A stretch of DNA of 7,812 nucleotides from Dehalococcoidia bacterium UBA6808 (GCA_002452695.1 DKFA01000056.1:1-7812), one strand, 5' to 3'. Positions 1 through 6,267 are shown, counted from the first letter of the stretch. The notes: generated by a model not told the origin, from the sequence alone. A program made the numbers and translations.

Positions 1-305
1 TCTTTGATCAATTCCAGCTTGTAGGGCTGGCCGACGAAGCGTTTGAGCGCTTCCTTGCTGGTGACTTCCTCACGCACGAAAGGCTTATCGGCGGCCACGA
101 TCTCCTGCATCCTGGATTCAATCACTGGCAGGTCATCAAGCGTCAGCGGGCGCGGCAACTCAAAATCGTAGTAAAATCCATCTTCAATGGCCGGACCGAT
201 GCCGAATTTGGCATCGGGAAAGATCGACTTGACTGCCTCAGCCATAATATGGCTGGCTGAATGCCTCATTATTTCAAGTTTCTGGGATTTGTCTTCTGCT
301 GACAT
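1..305 (-). CDS. thrS: threonyl-tRNA synthetase, N-terminal part (runs off window)
   Basis: Threonine-tRNA ligase charges tRNA-Thr in the cytoplasm. About 101 codons are present; the rest lies beyond position 1. The visible part is the editing (second N-terminal) domain: the HxxxH motif of the editing site is seen as HSASH at residues 15-19, followed by the family hallmarks IGPAIEDGFYYDF and LPRPLT. I chose ATG 305 because AGGGAG sits 6 nt upstream of it. With this start the usual N-terminal TGS domain (about 60 residues) is absent. The frame stays open for 46 more codons to another ATG at 443, but that ATG has an AGGGG only 2 nt away, which is poorly spaced. The identification is firm; the exact start is less so. 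No catalytic core can be checked here. Confidence 0.93.
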   Translation of the reverse strand, partial: MSAEDKSQKLEIMRHSASHIMAEAVKSIFPDAKFGIGPAIEDGFYYDFELPRPLTLDDLPVIESRMQEIVAADKPFVREEVTSKEALKRFVGQPYKLELIK

Positions 306-411
306 ATCTATCTCCCTATTCAGATCATACACAAAGCGCCCTGCAAATGACTGCTTGGGCCGCTTACAAGCGATATATTCTAATACTTTAGGTTGCAAAG
401 TGCCAAAAGAA

Positions 412-548
412 CCAGGAGGGCTTTTATACCTCAACCCTTGCATAACCCCTGGCAATTACCCTGCCCAACACGCGACCGCCTTCCGTGACTATGTCAGTTT
501 TTCCCTTTAATAAAAATTGGGAGACATCGAACATTGAGCAACCCTCCT
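412..548 (-). promoter_or_regulatory. possible SD-sequestering long-range pairing in the thrS leader
   Basis: In the minus-strand RNA the Shine-Dalgarno stretch AGGAGGGUU (548-540) is complementary to AGCCCUCCU (422-414) over nine consecutive pairs, one of them G-U. The two arms flank almost the whole 36-codon ORF, and the 3' arm begins 1 nt after its stop codon. Pairing would hide the ribosome site, and a terminating ribosome would disrupt the 3' arm. The complementarity is seen directly; the regulatory role is inference, and G/C-rich purine tracts can pair by chance. Confidence 0.25.
424..534 (-). CDS. small 36-aa ORF with strong Shine-Dalgarno, unknown function
   Basis: ATG at 534 is preceded by AAAGGAGGG with the AGGAGG core 8 nt from the ATG, the best ribosome site in the window. 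The frame runs 36 codons to TAA (426-424). The peptide begins MFDVSQFLLKGK and ends in a Gly/Arg/Val-rich segment (GGRVLGRVIARG, then YARVEV). I do not recognise a family, and there is no signal peptide or membrane helix. It sits 118 nt upstream of thrS, so it could be a leader ORF controlling thrS, a free small protein, or the remnant start of a lost gene. The C-terminal segment loosely resembles the end of PurD proteins, but this is too weak to name it. A ribosome at its stop codon would sit next to the complement of its own Shine-Dalgarno. Confidence 0.4.
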   Translation of the reverse strand: MFDVSQFLLKGKTDIVTEGGRVLGRVIARGYARVEV

Positions 549-591
549 TTTTACAGAGTCCATACAATCTTCAAACCGTTAGACGCAAAAC

Positions 592-597
592 ATTATA
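592..597 (-). promoter_or_regulatory. possible -10 element (TATAAT) for thrS leader
   Basis: A perfect TATAAT reads on the minus strand, about 45 nt upstream of the Shine-Dalgarno of the small ORF. The position expected for a -35 box with a 17-nt spacer (615-620) reads TCAGAG, a poor match. If this is a promoter it would need an activator or be weak. An 11-nt palindrome lies immediately upstream. Confidence 0.35.
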
Positions 598-618
598 CGA
601 GGTCACAGGGATGGCTCT

Positions 619-629
619 GAGTGCCACTC
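619..629. repeat. 11-nt palindrome GAGTGCCACTC
   Basis: This is a perfect inverted repeat of 5 nt around one central base, sitting where a -35 region or activator site would be relative to the TATAAT at 592-597. It could be a regulator binding site. A palindrome this short can also arise by chance. Confidence 0.25.
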
Positions 630-663
630 GCCATAAGCGATCTCTCTGCTTAAATTAAAGTTT

Positions 664-1500
664 CTATTCACCCAACAACGCTTGAAGATTGATGTTCTCC
701 CTGACTAGCTTCTCCATCAGGTCAATTTCAGCTTCATTGTCGACCGTGACCAATGGCGTCAGCGCTTCTATCTGCCTGGCTATCTCGTAGACGCCCTTGG
801 GCACCAACAGAACAGGTATCTTTTTCTCCTCAGCTTTGGCCAATAAATTGGGCGGCGGCAGGATGTTGTTGGTCAGAACCACTGCGCTCGTACCGGGGTC
901 CTCAAAGGATGCCAGCAGCATATCCGAACGGTCGCCGCTGGTTATCACCAGCTTGTTCTCCATGTGAAAAAGCGGGTCACAATAGACCGAATCCACGGAG
1001 GCGGCGCCCACGTAGATATGGTTGATACGCCGTGTCAGTTGATTCTCGCCGGCCACAACCCTGGCCAGCAGGTACTGTGCCAGGTAATCCATGGAGAAAA
1101 ATGTGAGCTGCTCAACGTAAGGTATCACGCCCAGCACGCTGACGCCCGATTTCTCCAGCATGGGCAGATAGACCGTACTGAAATCCTCCACGTTATGCAC
1201 CTTATTGATGATCACCCCGCAGAAGTCGATCCCTGAGAAAGAAAGGTACTTCTTGATGAAGATGACATTATCTACAATGTAGTTATCATCTCCTCCCACC
1301 AGTATCACAAGCCTGCCGCCCAAGTATTCCGCCACTGACAAAACATTGAGGAAAAAGGACAAGCCATATTCTATATCCTTGCCGCCTTCCACAAAAAGCA
1401 GTTCCTTGCCTTCCGAGATTTGCTGTGCCATAGCAGTCACTTTATCTCTGGCGCCGACTTGATCATACCTGAACCTGAGCTTGAGATGTTCGAACCCCAC
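664..1500 (-). CDS. C-terminal fragment of the BioD-like/DRTGG protein
   Basis: This is the longest uninterrupted piece of the broken gene, 278 codons if read from GTG 1500. No Shine-Dalgarno precedes that GTG, and family homology continues upstream through the TAG, so it is probably not a real start. It contains the second half of the BioD-like fold (VEGG at 37-40, GVIINK at 95-100) and the DRTGG domain with GDRSD at 189-193 followed by VVLTNNILPPPN at 207-218 and a VLLVPKGVYE segment. It lacks the P-loop, so nucleotide binding by this fragment alone is unlikely. Confidence 0.65.
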   Translation of the reverse strand: MGFEHLKLRFRYDQVGARDKVTAMAQQISEGKELLFVEGGKDIEYGLSFFLNVLSVAEYLGGRLVILVGGDDNYIVDNVIFIKKYLSFSGIDFCGVIINKVHNVEDFSTVYLPMLEKSGVSVLGVIPYVEQLTFFSMDYLAQYLLARVVAGENQLTRRINHIYVGAASVDSVYCDPLFHMENKLVITSGDRSDMLLASFEDPGTSAVVLTNNILPPPNLLAKAEEKKIPVLLVPKGVYEIARQIEALTPLVTVDNEAEIDLMEKLVRENINLQALLGE

Positions 1501-1541
1501 GGTGATATTCTCGGGATCCTACCCCAGTTTGAAAACGTTGT

Positions 1542-1706
1542 TCAACAAGGCGGCGTCATAGTCCCACACCCTTTTTTACGGTAGACCAGCCTGTCGCCCA
1601 GAGGTTTCATGTAAGCGAACGGTTTGCCCGAGGCGCGGTCCATGCCTATGATCAGGCTGGTTTTGCCCGCATCCCCGTCCATCGAACCGACGATTATTTT
1701 CTTCAT
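1542..1706 (-). CDS. N-terminal P-loop fragment of the BioD-like/DRTGG protein
   Basis: This 54-codon fragment starts at ATG 1706 with AGGAGG upstream. Its first 45 residues are family-like, with the P-loop GDAGKTS. The last nine (from GCGT to the TGA) are out-of-frame sequence after the A6G3 run. It is a truncated product if translated as written. Confidence 0.55.
   Translation of the reverse strand: MKKIIVGSMDGDAGKTSLIIGMDRASGKPFAYMKPLGDRLVYRKKGCGTMTPPC
1569..1577 (-). other. A6G3 homopolymer at the frame break
   Basis: The minus strand reads CGT AAA AAA GGG TGT in the upstream frame. Continuing one base back gives AGG GTG TGG GAC, which restores the family sequence. A missing base in this run, a sequencing error or -1 ribosomal slippage on the lysine codons could each explain it. 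The phase (T AAA AAA) is not the classic A AAA AAG heptamer, and a TAG follows 17 codons later, so a programmed shift alone would not rescue the protein. Confidence 0.6.
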
Positions 1707-2947
1707 CGCTTTGCCTCCTGGTTGGAAAGTAGTATACGCACGTCCACCGCCTTTACACCCTCGCTGTGATCATAGGCCACCAGCGGATTAATCTCGATGT
1801 CGGTGATCTCTTCGAACTTTTTTAACATCGTGCCGACCTTCAAAATGGCCAGGGCCAGCGCATCGATATCCTTGCGCTGCTCGCCGCGTACACCCAGCAG
1901 CATGGCGTAGGTCTTGATTGTACCGATCATCTTGACAGCTTCATCCACGCCCAGCGGGAAGGCACGGAAAGCTATATCTTTCATAACCTCGACATAGATG
2001 CCACCGAGACCGAACATGACTATGGGGCCGAAGGAGAGGTCGCGCCGAGCTCCAACGATTGTTTCAACGCCCAGCCTGATCTGCTCCGATACTTCGATAC
2101 CGTCGATGATGGCATCCGGTTTATACCGCCTGCAATTCTGCAGGATGGCCTCGTAAGCATCGGCAGCCTCTTTCCTGTCATCGATATCCAGGGCCACGCC
2201 CCCTGCATCGCTCTTATGCAGTATGTCACGTGATACGATCTTCATAACCACCGGGTAGCCGATCTTTTCTGCATAGGCGACCGCTTCGTCCAGTGTATGA
2301 GCAATGCCACTGGCCGGACCGGGTATGCCAATGGCCCTCAATATAGCCTGGCCTTCCTGGGCCAGCAGGAACCTGCGCCCATTTTTCCTGACTCCGTTCA
2401 GCACCTGCCGTATTGCCTGTTCGTCAATAACAACATCGTCAATGGCGTCAAACGATGTTCTTTTCTGTCTGTAGTTACAATAAACGGCCCCCAAGCAGGC
2501 AGTAGCAACATCCACTTCGTTAAATATCGGAACGCCTATCGTCTGCAGGGTACTCACGCTCTTCTCGATCAGCGGCCCGCCGACCAAGGTGAAAAATAGC
2601 GGTTTATTATATTTGCCCTGCTTGAATTGCTCTCCGGCGTACCTGGCAAAGGCCTCCGCATCAAAGACACCAGATTCGCAACCAAGGCAGAGTATCGAAT
2701 GAATATTCTCATTGGATAGCGCTGCTTCGATCGCACGGGAATAGTCCTCCACCCTGGCCTGTCCCGTCAGGTCGATCGAGTTCTTGACAGACCCGAACTC
2801 GGGCACTACCGTTGAAAAAGTCGCCTTCAAGTCTGTCAAATTATCATACAGGTTCACGCCATATTTCTCGCAGGCGTCCGCCGTCAGCACTCCCAGGCCG
2901 CCGCCATTGGTAATGATAATGTTGTTTTCACCATTTAAGTACAACAA
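1703..2947 (-). CDS. C-terminal fragment of ADP-forming acyl-CoA ligase (flavodoxin-like + ATP-grasp)
   Basis: This is an open frame of 414 codons if read from TTG 2947. The first five codons overlap the upstream frame in a different phase, so the TTG is probably not a genuine start and has no ribosome site. It contains the TNGGGLGVL loop (13-21) of the succinyl-CoA-ligase-like domain and an ATP-grasp domain with SRDILHKSDAGGV at 239-251; its His244 matches the conserved histidine of the beta part that relays phosphate. FGLGGIYVEV (313-322) and DIEINPL (383-389) supply the usual ATP/Mg residues. The fragment ends in TGA inside an ATGA overlap with the next gene. It lacks the alpha-part histidine and CoA domain, so ligase activity is not expected from it alone. 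Confidence 0.75.
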   Translation of the reverse strand: MLYLNGENNIIITNGGGLGVLTADACEKYGVNLYDNLTDLKATFSTVVPEFGSVKNSIDLTGQARVEDYSRAIEAALSNENIHSILCLGCESGVFDAEAFARYAGEQFKQGKYNKPLFFTLVGGPLIEKSVSTLQTIGVPIFNEVDVATACLGAVYCNYRQKRTSFDAIDDVVIDEQAIRQVLNGVRKNGRRFLLAQEGQAILRAIGIPGPASGIAHTLDEAVAYAEKIGYPVVMKIVSRDILHKSDAGGVALDIDDRKEAADAYEAILQNCRRYKPDAIIDGIEVSEQIRLGVETIVGARRDLSFGPIVMFGLGGIYVEVMKDIAFRAFPLGVDEAVKMIGTIKTYAMLLGVRGEQRKDIDALALAILKVGTMLKKFEEITDIEINPLVAYDHSEGVKAVDVRILLSNQEAKR

Positions 2948-3107
2948 CCGGTTTACGCCTGGTGACTTTCTTCAGTTCTGCAACCAGCTTCTCACCATTG
3001 GTAACACCTTCCATATACATCATTATGACCTTGTTCTGGTTGCTGGTCGCCAGATAGGGCAGCAAGTCGGTCTCATCGATATCGGCCTTGTTGCCCAGGG
3101 ATATGAT

Positions 3108-3647
3108 TTATGACAATCCGACATTCTCCACAATGGTCTTGCCGACAATGGCCACGGCCAGCGCGCCGCTTTGAGACAGCAATGCCACACTGCCGTTTTG
3201 CATCCCGCTGGGTCCAAACGTTGCGTTCAGGCTGGCCGCTGAAGAAAAAATGCCGATGATATTTGGGCCGACCACCCGCATGTTATGCTCGGACGCATAT
3301 CTAACAATCCTGTGTTCTTCAGCCGCATTGCCCAGCTCGGAGAAACCCGAGGTAATGATGGCGGCGAATTTCACGTGGTTATCGGCACAATCCTTGACGG
3401 CTTCAAAGACCAGATTGGCCGGTATCACGATAACTGCCAGGTCCACGCCTTCCCCAGCTTCAGCCAGGCTCTTGAGTGCCCTGATCCCCAGTATCTCTCC
3501 GCCTTTAGGATTAACCGGGTAGACCCTACCCTTATAGCCGCTGGTCAATATATTATGTACGACCAAATAGCCAAGTTTACGCGGATTTGACGTAGCCCCT
3601 ATGATTGCAACCGACCTAGGCTCGAAAAGGTATTTTATATCCTGCAT
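3108..3647 (-). CDS. N-terminal fragment of ADP-forming acyl-CoA ligase (CoA-binding part)
   Basis: This fragment has 179 codons from ATG 3647 to the premature TAA. It contains the complete CoA-binding domain with the glycine-rich loop IIGATSNPRKLG (15-26), VYPVNPKGGEILG (42-54), GFSELG (101-106), GPNIIG (127-132; the family usually has a Cys or Ser after GPN) and the SQSGAL start of the ligase-CoA domain. The upstream bases (CTGCAGCCCATAT) give no convincing ribosome site. If made, the product would end in the middle of the second domain. Confidence 0.75.
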   Translation of the reverse strand: MQDIKYLFEPRSVAIIGATSNPRKLGYLVVHNILTSGYKGRVYPVNPKGGEILGIRALKSLAEAGEGVDLAVIVIPANLVFEAVKDCADNHVKFAAIITSGFSELGNAAEEHRIVRYASEHNMRVVGPNIIGIFSSAASLNATFGPSGMQNGSVALLSQSGALAVAIVGKTIVENVGLS

Positions 3648-3663
3648 ATATGGGCTGCAGGTA

Positions 3664-3692
3664 TGATAATACTATTGCCTGCTAAACACCAA
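3664..3692 (-). promoter_or_regulatory. weak candidate promoter before the acyl-CoA ligase
   Basis: The 76-nt gap between the second Fe-S gene and the ligase holds TTGGTG (3692-3687) and TATTAT (3671-3666) with a short 15-nt spacer. An alternative -10, TTATCA, gives 17 nt. Neither is convincing. The ligase may simply be read through from the oxidoreductase operon, since no clear terminator is visible in the gap. Confidence 0.2.
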
Positions 3693-3723
3693 TCACCAGA
3701 ATGTTGTGTTTATGACCGCAAAC

Positions 3724-4881
3724 CTATTTTGATTTGGCTATGACCGTGGCGAGATCCATGACCTGCAACCTATCTTCAAGGTTCTCGGTCTTTACTGCCT
3801 CTTTCAACATGATCAGGCAGCCGGGGCAGGCCACCGCCAATATACCGGCGCCCGTCTCAGCCGCCTCTCTGACCCTGATACGGGCAGGACTGTCCTTGCT
3901 TCCCGCCAGATAGTCATTGATGAAATTGCCGCTACCCCCTCCACAGCAAAAAGCATCACGCCTGTTGCGTGGCATCTCCACCAATTCAAAACCATTATGC
4001 GCCGCTATGGCCTTGCGCGGTGTTTCATATAACTTATTATGCCGCCCGAGATAGCATGGGTCATGGTAGGTCACCTTCTTACCCTTTACTTCACCTTCTA
4101 CTTTTCTGGCGATCTCATCGGCATGTTTGGCCAATACCTGTGAGTAGTGTAGTACCTCGAACGGATAGCCCATATTCTGGTACTGGTTTTTCATGATGTT
4201 ATAGCCGTGCGGACAAAGTGTGATCACGCTTTTAACGCCAAGCTCTTTGAATTTGCTTATATTCTTCTCAGCCAGTTGCTTTGACAGCTCCATCTCTCCC
4301 ATAGCATAAACTTCATTGCCGCAACAGGTCTCATCATCGCCCAGCGTACCGTATGATACCCCAGCTTCATCCAGCGCCTTGACACAGTTTTCGACCATCT
4401 CCCTCGTCGCCTCTTCATATGAGGCTAGACAGCCCAGGAACAGCAGATATTGTGTGCCTTCCTTGTACTTTTTCAGCCCCTTTGTCCAAGGCAAACGTTC
4501 GGCTGCAGTTTTCTTAAGCGGATTACCATAATTATACACCGATTCAAGGAAACGCTTGACCCTGGCCGGAATCTTGCCCTGTTCAACCATATCACTGCGT
4601 GCCTCAATGATCCAGTCCACTATCTCAGGAGCAAACTTCATCGGGCATTGTTCCACACAATTCTTACAAGTAGTACAGGTGTATAATATCTCAGCCAGGT
4701 GCTCAGACCAGGGCACCTCACCCTTGAGCCATGCATAGATCAGCCATAGACGCCCGCCTGTGGAATAGGTATCGAAGCGAAACCTGCTGTAGGCAGGACA
4801 ATTATAGGCTGAATAATCGGTAGGAAATTTACAGTATCCGCAACGAAAGCACCTGTGTATCTGTGACTGATAGCGTTTCAT
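3724..4881 (-). CDS. (Fe-S)-binding protein with two CCG domains, HdrD/GlcF-like
   Basis: This is a 385-residue soluble electron-transfer subunit. An N-terminal ferredoxin-like part has Cys11, 14, 17 and 28 (CFRCGYC plus a distant NCP) and Cys69, 72, 75, 79 (CTTCKNCVEQCP), enough for two clusters. Two cysteine-rich CCG domains follow. The first is Cys151, CCG at 186-188 and CPHG at 223-226, lacking the usual last Cys. The second is Cys276, CCGGG from 312 and CPGC at 352-355, complete. HdrB/HdrD proteins bind non-cubane [4Fe-4S] clusters in such domains. I chose ATG 4881, which shares one base with the upstream TGA and has GGGAGG 7 nt upstream. GTG 4884 would add one residue but puts that site only 4 nt away. 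It likely receives electrons from the FAD subunit encoded just upstream. The acceptor is unknown, and no membrane segment is present. Confidence 0.87.
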   Translation of the reverse strand: MKRYQSQIHRCFRCGYCKFPTDYSAYNCPAYSRFRFDTYSTGGRLWLIYAWLKGEVPWSEHLAEILYTCTTCKNCVEQCPMKFAPEIVDWIIEARSDMVEQGKIPARVKRFLESVYNYGNPLKKTAAERLPWTKGLKKYKEGTQYLLFLGCLASYEEATREMVENCVKALDEAGVSYGTLGDDETCCGNEVYAMGEMELSKQLAEKNISKFKELGVKSVITLCPHGYNIMKNQYQNMGYPFEVLHYSQVLAKHADEIARKVEGEVKGKKVTYHDPCYLGRHNKLYETPRKAIAAHNGFELVEMPRNRRDAFCCGGGSGNFINDYLAGSKDSPARIRVREAAETGAGILAVACPGCLIMLKEAVKTENLEDRLQVMDLATVIAKSK

Positions 4882-6263
4882 CACAATACCTCCCAGTTGC
4901 CAGGGTTCATTATACCGTTGGGATCCAAAAGTTTTTTGATCCGCGTCATCAACTCCAGAGTATTTGGATCCATTTTCCTTATCGTTATTTTTTGTTCATC
5001 CAGGTTGGGTTTCCACATCACGCCACCGTTATCAAGAGCATACTCAGCAGCCTCATCCAGGGCTTGTTTGGCCCGCTTCATTGTTTGGGCGTCGGCTCGG
5101 TTGAATGTATAAGAGAAGGAAAACATCATACTGTGGCCGCCGTCGATCATACGGGCAGCAGAAGAATAGTATAGGTTATATTTAACAGCCAGCTCCTCAA
5201 GTTTTTTGACATAAACAGCATATTTTTCAATGGGAGCTATCGGACCGCTGTACTCAAAACCGCCGCCCTTGCTTACGTCCGCAAAGCGTGTAGTATCCTT
5301 TGAAGGCATGGACAGCAGTGGGGCTTTCATTTCCGGAACCAGACTGACAAATCCGCCGTCCCTTTTCTCGAAATATTCCCAGAGTGTATGCCAGCAATAT
5401 TTGCGTTTATACTCCAACTCTTCTTCGCTGTCACCCGTAATATAGAACAATATATAGTAGTTGCCCGCATACCTGAGAGGTATAGGCTGCGCTGTTACAA
5501 CCAGGTCTTCAATCATCTCTGTACGGCCCAGCTTTAACATTATGTCAGGAACAAGCTCTGCCCGGTCAGTCAGGAAAAGCATGACGTCACGCAGTTTTTT
5601 ACACGGATACAACTTTACTGCCATTTTGGTTATGATCCCGGTTGTCCCGCACCATCCAAAAAAAAGACTGCTCAGGTCAGGCAGAGGAGCTCCCTTGGAA
5701 AACCAGTAATCAGATACGGCGCTGGTCCCGATCTTGCAGACCTCGCCCGTAGGCAATACTACTTCCAGTCCGCAGACCATATCCGAATTAAAGCCGCGCT
5801 GCTGCGTCAGCCTACCCTGGCCGTGTATTACAGCATTAGCAACCACTGTTGCGATCGGAGGAGAGTCAGGTATGCTGTGGCGTAAATGGGGGTAGTTCTT
5901 GAGCAGGTGGCTTTTCAGAGCGCCGTGTGTTGTGCCGCCCTCGATCAGCGCATAACTGCCCTTCTCGTTGATCTCAATAATTCTGTCCATCTTCTTCATA
6001 TCCAGCAGAATACCGCCCTTTTGCGGTATAACAAGACCGGTCAGAGAAAGCCCGCCGCCTTTAGGCACGATGGCTATCTTTTCCCGGTTAGCCAGCCTGA
6101 CGATGGCCTGCACTTCTTCAACCGTGGAAGGCATCACCACATATTCGGGTTCGTGCGCCGGCATCAACCCGGGGTCGCGACCGTATATATATAGCTCTTC
6201 AGGTTTATTTGAAACAAAATCCTTATCTACAATACTGGTCAACTCGTTGTATATGTCAATCAT
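4881..6263 (-). CDS. FAD-binding oxidoreductase, GlcD/VAO family (FAD_binding_4)
   Basis: This 460-residue flavoprotein is of the type that oxidises hydroxy acids or related organic substrates. A PCMH-type FAD domain spans about residues 39-220: VVMPSTVEEVQAIVRLA (42-58), the pyrophosphate loop VPKGGGLSLTG (66-76), IPDSPPIATVVAN (131-143), DMVCGLEVVLPTGEV (161-175) and GTTGIITK (206-213). The C-terminus ends in the family signature LDPNGIMNPGNW (446-457). The HxGDGNxH motif of glycolate/lactate dehydrogenases is not present; the corresponding region reads DGGHSMMFSF (374-383), so the substrate should not be assumed to be lactate or glycolate. No twin-arginine or signal sequence is seen, so it is cytoplasmic. 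ATG 6263 lies 4 nt after the preceding stop, and the gene overlaps the next by one base, which argues for a complex with the two flanking Fe-S proteins. Confidence 0.9.
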   Translation of the reverse strand: MIDIYNELTSIVDKDFVSNKPEELYIYGRDPGLMPAHEPEYVVMPSTVEEVQAIVRLANREKIAIVPKGGGLSLTGLVIPQKGGILLDMKKMDRIIEINEKGSYALIEGGTTHGALKSHLLKNYPHLRHSIPDSPPIATVVANAVIHGQGRLTQQRGFNSDMVCGLEVVLPTGEVCKIGTSAVSDYWFSKGAPLPDLSSLFFGWCGTTGIITKMAVKLYPCKKLRDVMLFLTDRAELVPDIMLKLGRTEMIEDLVVTAQPIPLRYAGNYYILFYITGDSEEELEYKRKYCWHTLWEYFEKRDGGFVSLVPEMKAPLLSMPSKDTTRFADVSKGGGFEYSGPIAPIEKYAVYVKKLEELAVKYNLYYSSAARMIDGGHSMMFSFSYTFNRADAQTMKRAKQALDEAAEYALDNGGVMWKPNLDEQKITIRKMDPNTLELMTRIKKLLDPNGIMNPGNWEVL

Positions 6264-6267
6264 TACA

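Larger units (their letters stand above)
306..663 (-). other. intergenic/leader region upstream of thrS
   Basis: This 358-nt gap lies between the DRTGG gene stop and the thrS start. It holds a possible promoter with a perfect TATAAT (592-597), an 11-nt palindrome (619-629), a 36-codon ORF with a strong ribosome site (534-424), and about 118 nt of further leader before thrS. I looked for a T-box (no GGTGG-ACC core), for a Thr-rich leader peptide (only two Thr codons in the small ORF) and for a strong terminator after the DRTGG gene, and found none. The rest of the stretch shows nothing I can interpret. Confidence 0.5.
664..1706 (-). pseudogene. BioD-like / DRTGG-domain protein (Pta N-terminal-like), broken by frameshift and nonsense codon
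   Basis: Read with one corrected slip, this encodes about 347 residues, near the expected length of the COG0857 family: a dethiobiotin-synthetase-like P-loop domain followed by a DRTGG domain, as in the N-terminal regions of some phosphotransacetylases. The first 45 codons give a P-loop (GDAGKTS, residues 11-17) and the YMKPLGDR motif. At the A6G3 run (1577-1569) the reading frame must slip back one base to continue as RVWDYDAALL; otherwise it stops at TGA 1544-1542. In the corrected frame a TAG at codon 63 (1521-1519) interrupts it again before TVGFEHLKLR. ATG 1706 overlaps the upstream gene's stop by 4 nt (ATGA) and has AGGAGG about 8 nt upstream, so it was a translationally coupled partner of the acyl-CoA ligase. 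A role in acetyl-CoA/acetate metabolism is inferred from that linkage. Confidence 0.8.
1703..3647 (-). pseudogene. acetate/acyl-CoA ligase (ADP-forming), broken by stop codon and internal deletion
   Basis: This family converts acyl-CoA + ADP + Pi to free acid + CoA + ATP through a phosphohistidine intermediate. Domain order is as in single-chain (alpha-beta fused) enzymes: CoA-binding Rossmann domain (SVAIIGATSNPRKLG at residues 12-26), ligase-CoA domain (SQSGAL, 158-163), second flavodoxin-like domain (TNGGGLGVL), then ATP-grasp (HKSDAGGV). An in-frame TAA at 3110-3108 replaces a residue that is usually Lys in GLSKI. The same frame continues as IISLGNKADIDETDLL to KPVVVLKW and a TGA at 2930-2928. 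The +/-1 frame takes over near 2935 directly at GENNIIITNGGG. About 50-60 residues expected between those two segments, including the SHTG-type catalytic-histidine segment, are absent. The remaining span is about 648 codons against roughly 700 in the family. No good Shine-Dalgarno precedes ATG 3647. Very probably non-functional. Confidence 0.87.

Noticed and set aside
187..510. Plus-strand open frame of 107 codons, and the many other plus-strand frames across the window
   Set aside because: It lies opposite thrS and its leader, has no recognisable family sequence and no clear ribosome site. The other plus-strand frames likewise mirror well-supported minus-strand genes.
306..600. T-box riboswitch or Thr attenuator before thrS
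   Set aside because: No T-box core sequence, no threonine-rich leader peptide and no clear terminator/antiterminator pair were seen.
1569..1577. Programmed -1 ribosomal frameshift producing a functional DRTGG protein
   Set aside because: The run is slippery, but the phase is not the classic heptamer, I saw no stimulatory structure, and the shifted frame hits a TAG after 17 codons. Mutation or sequencing error is simpler.
1519..3110. Stop-codon recoding (selenocysteine, pyrrolysine or stop reassignment) to explain the internal stops
   Set aside because: Three different stops are involved (TAG 1519, TAA 3108, TGA 2928), the intact neighbour genes end with ordinary TAG or TGA, and a separate deletion/frame change is present.
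1703..3647. Ligase as two genuine subunit genes (alpha and beta encoded separately)
   Set aside because: The breaks do not fall at the natural alpha/beta boundary: the first is inside the ligase-CoA domain, the second start has no ribosome site, and homologous sequence lies in the gap between fragments.
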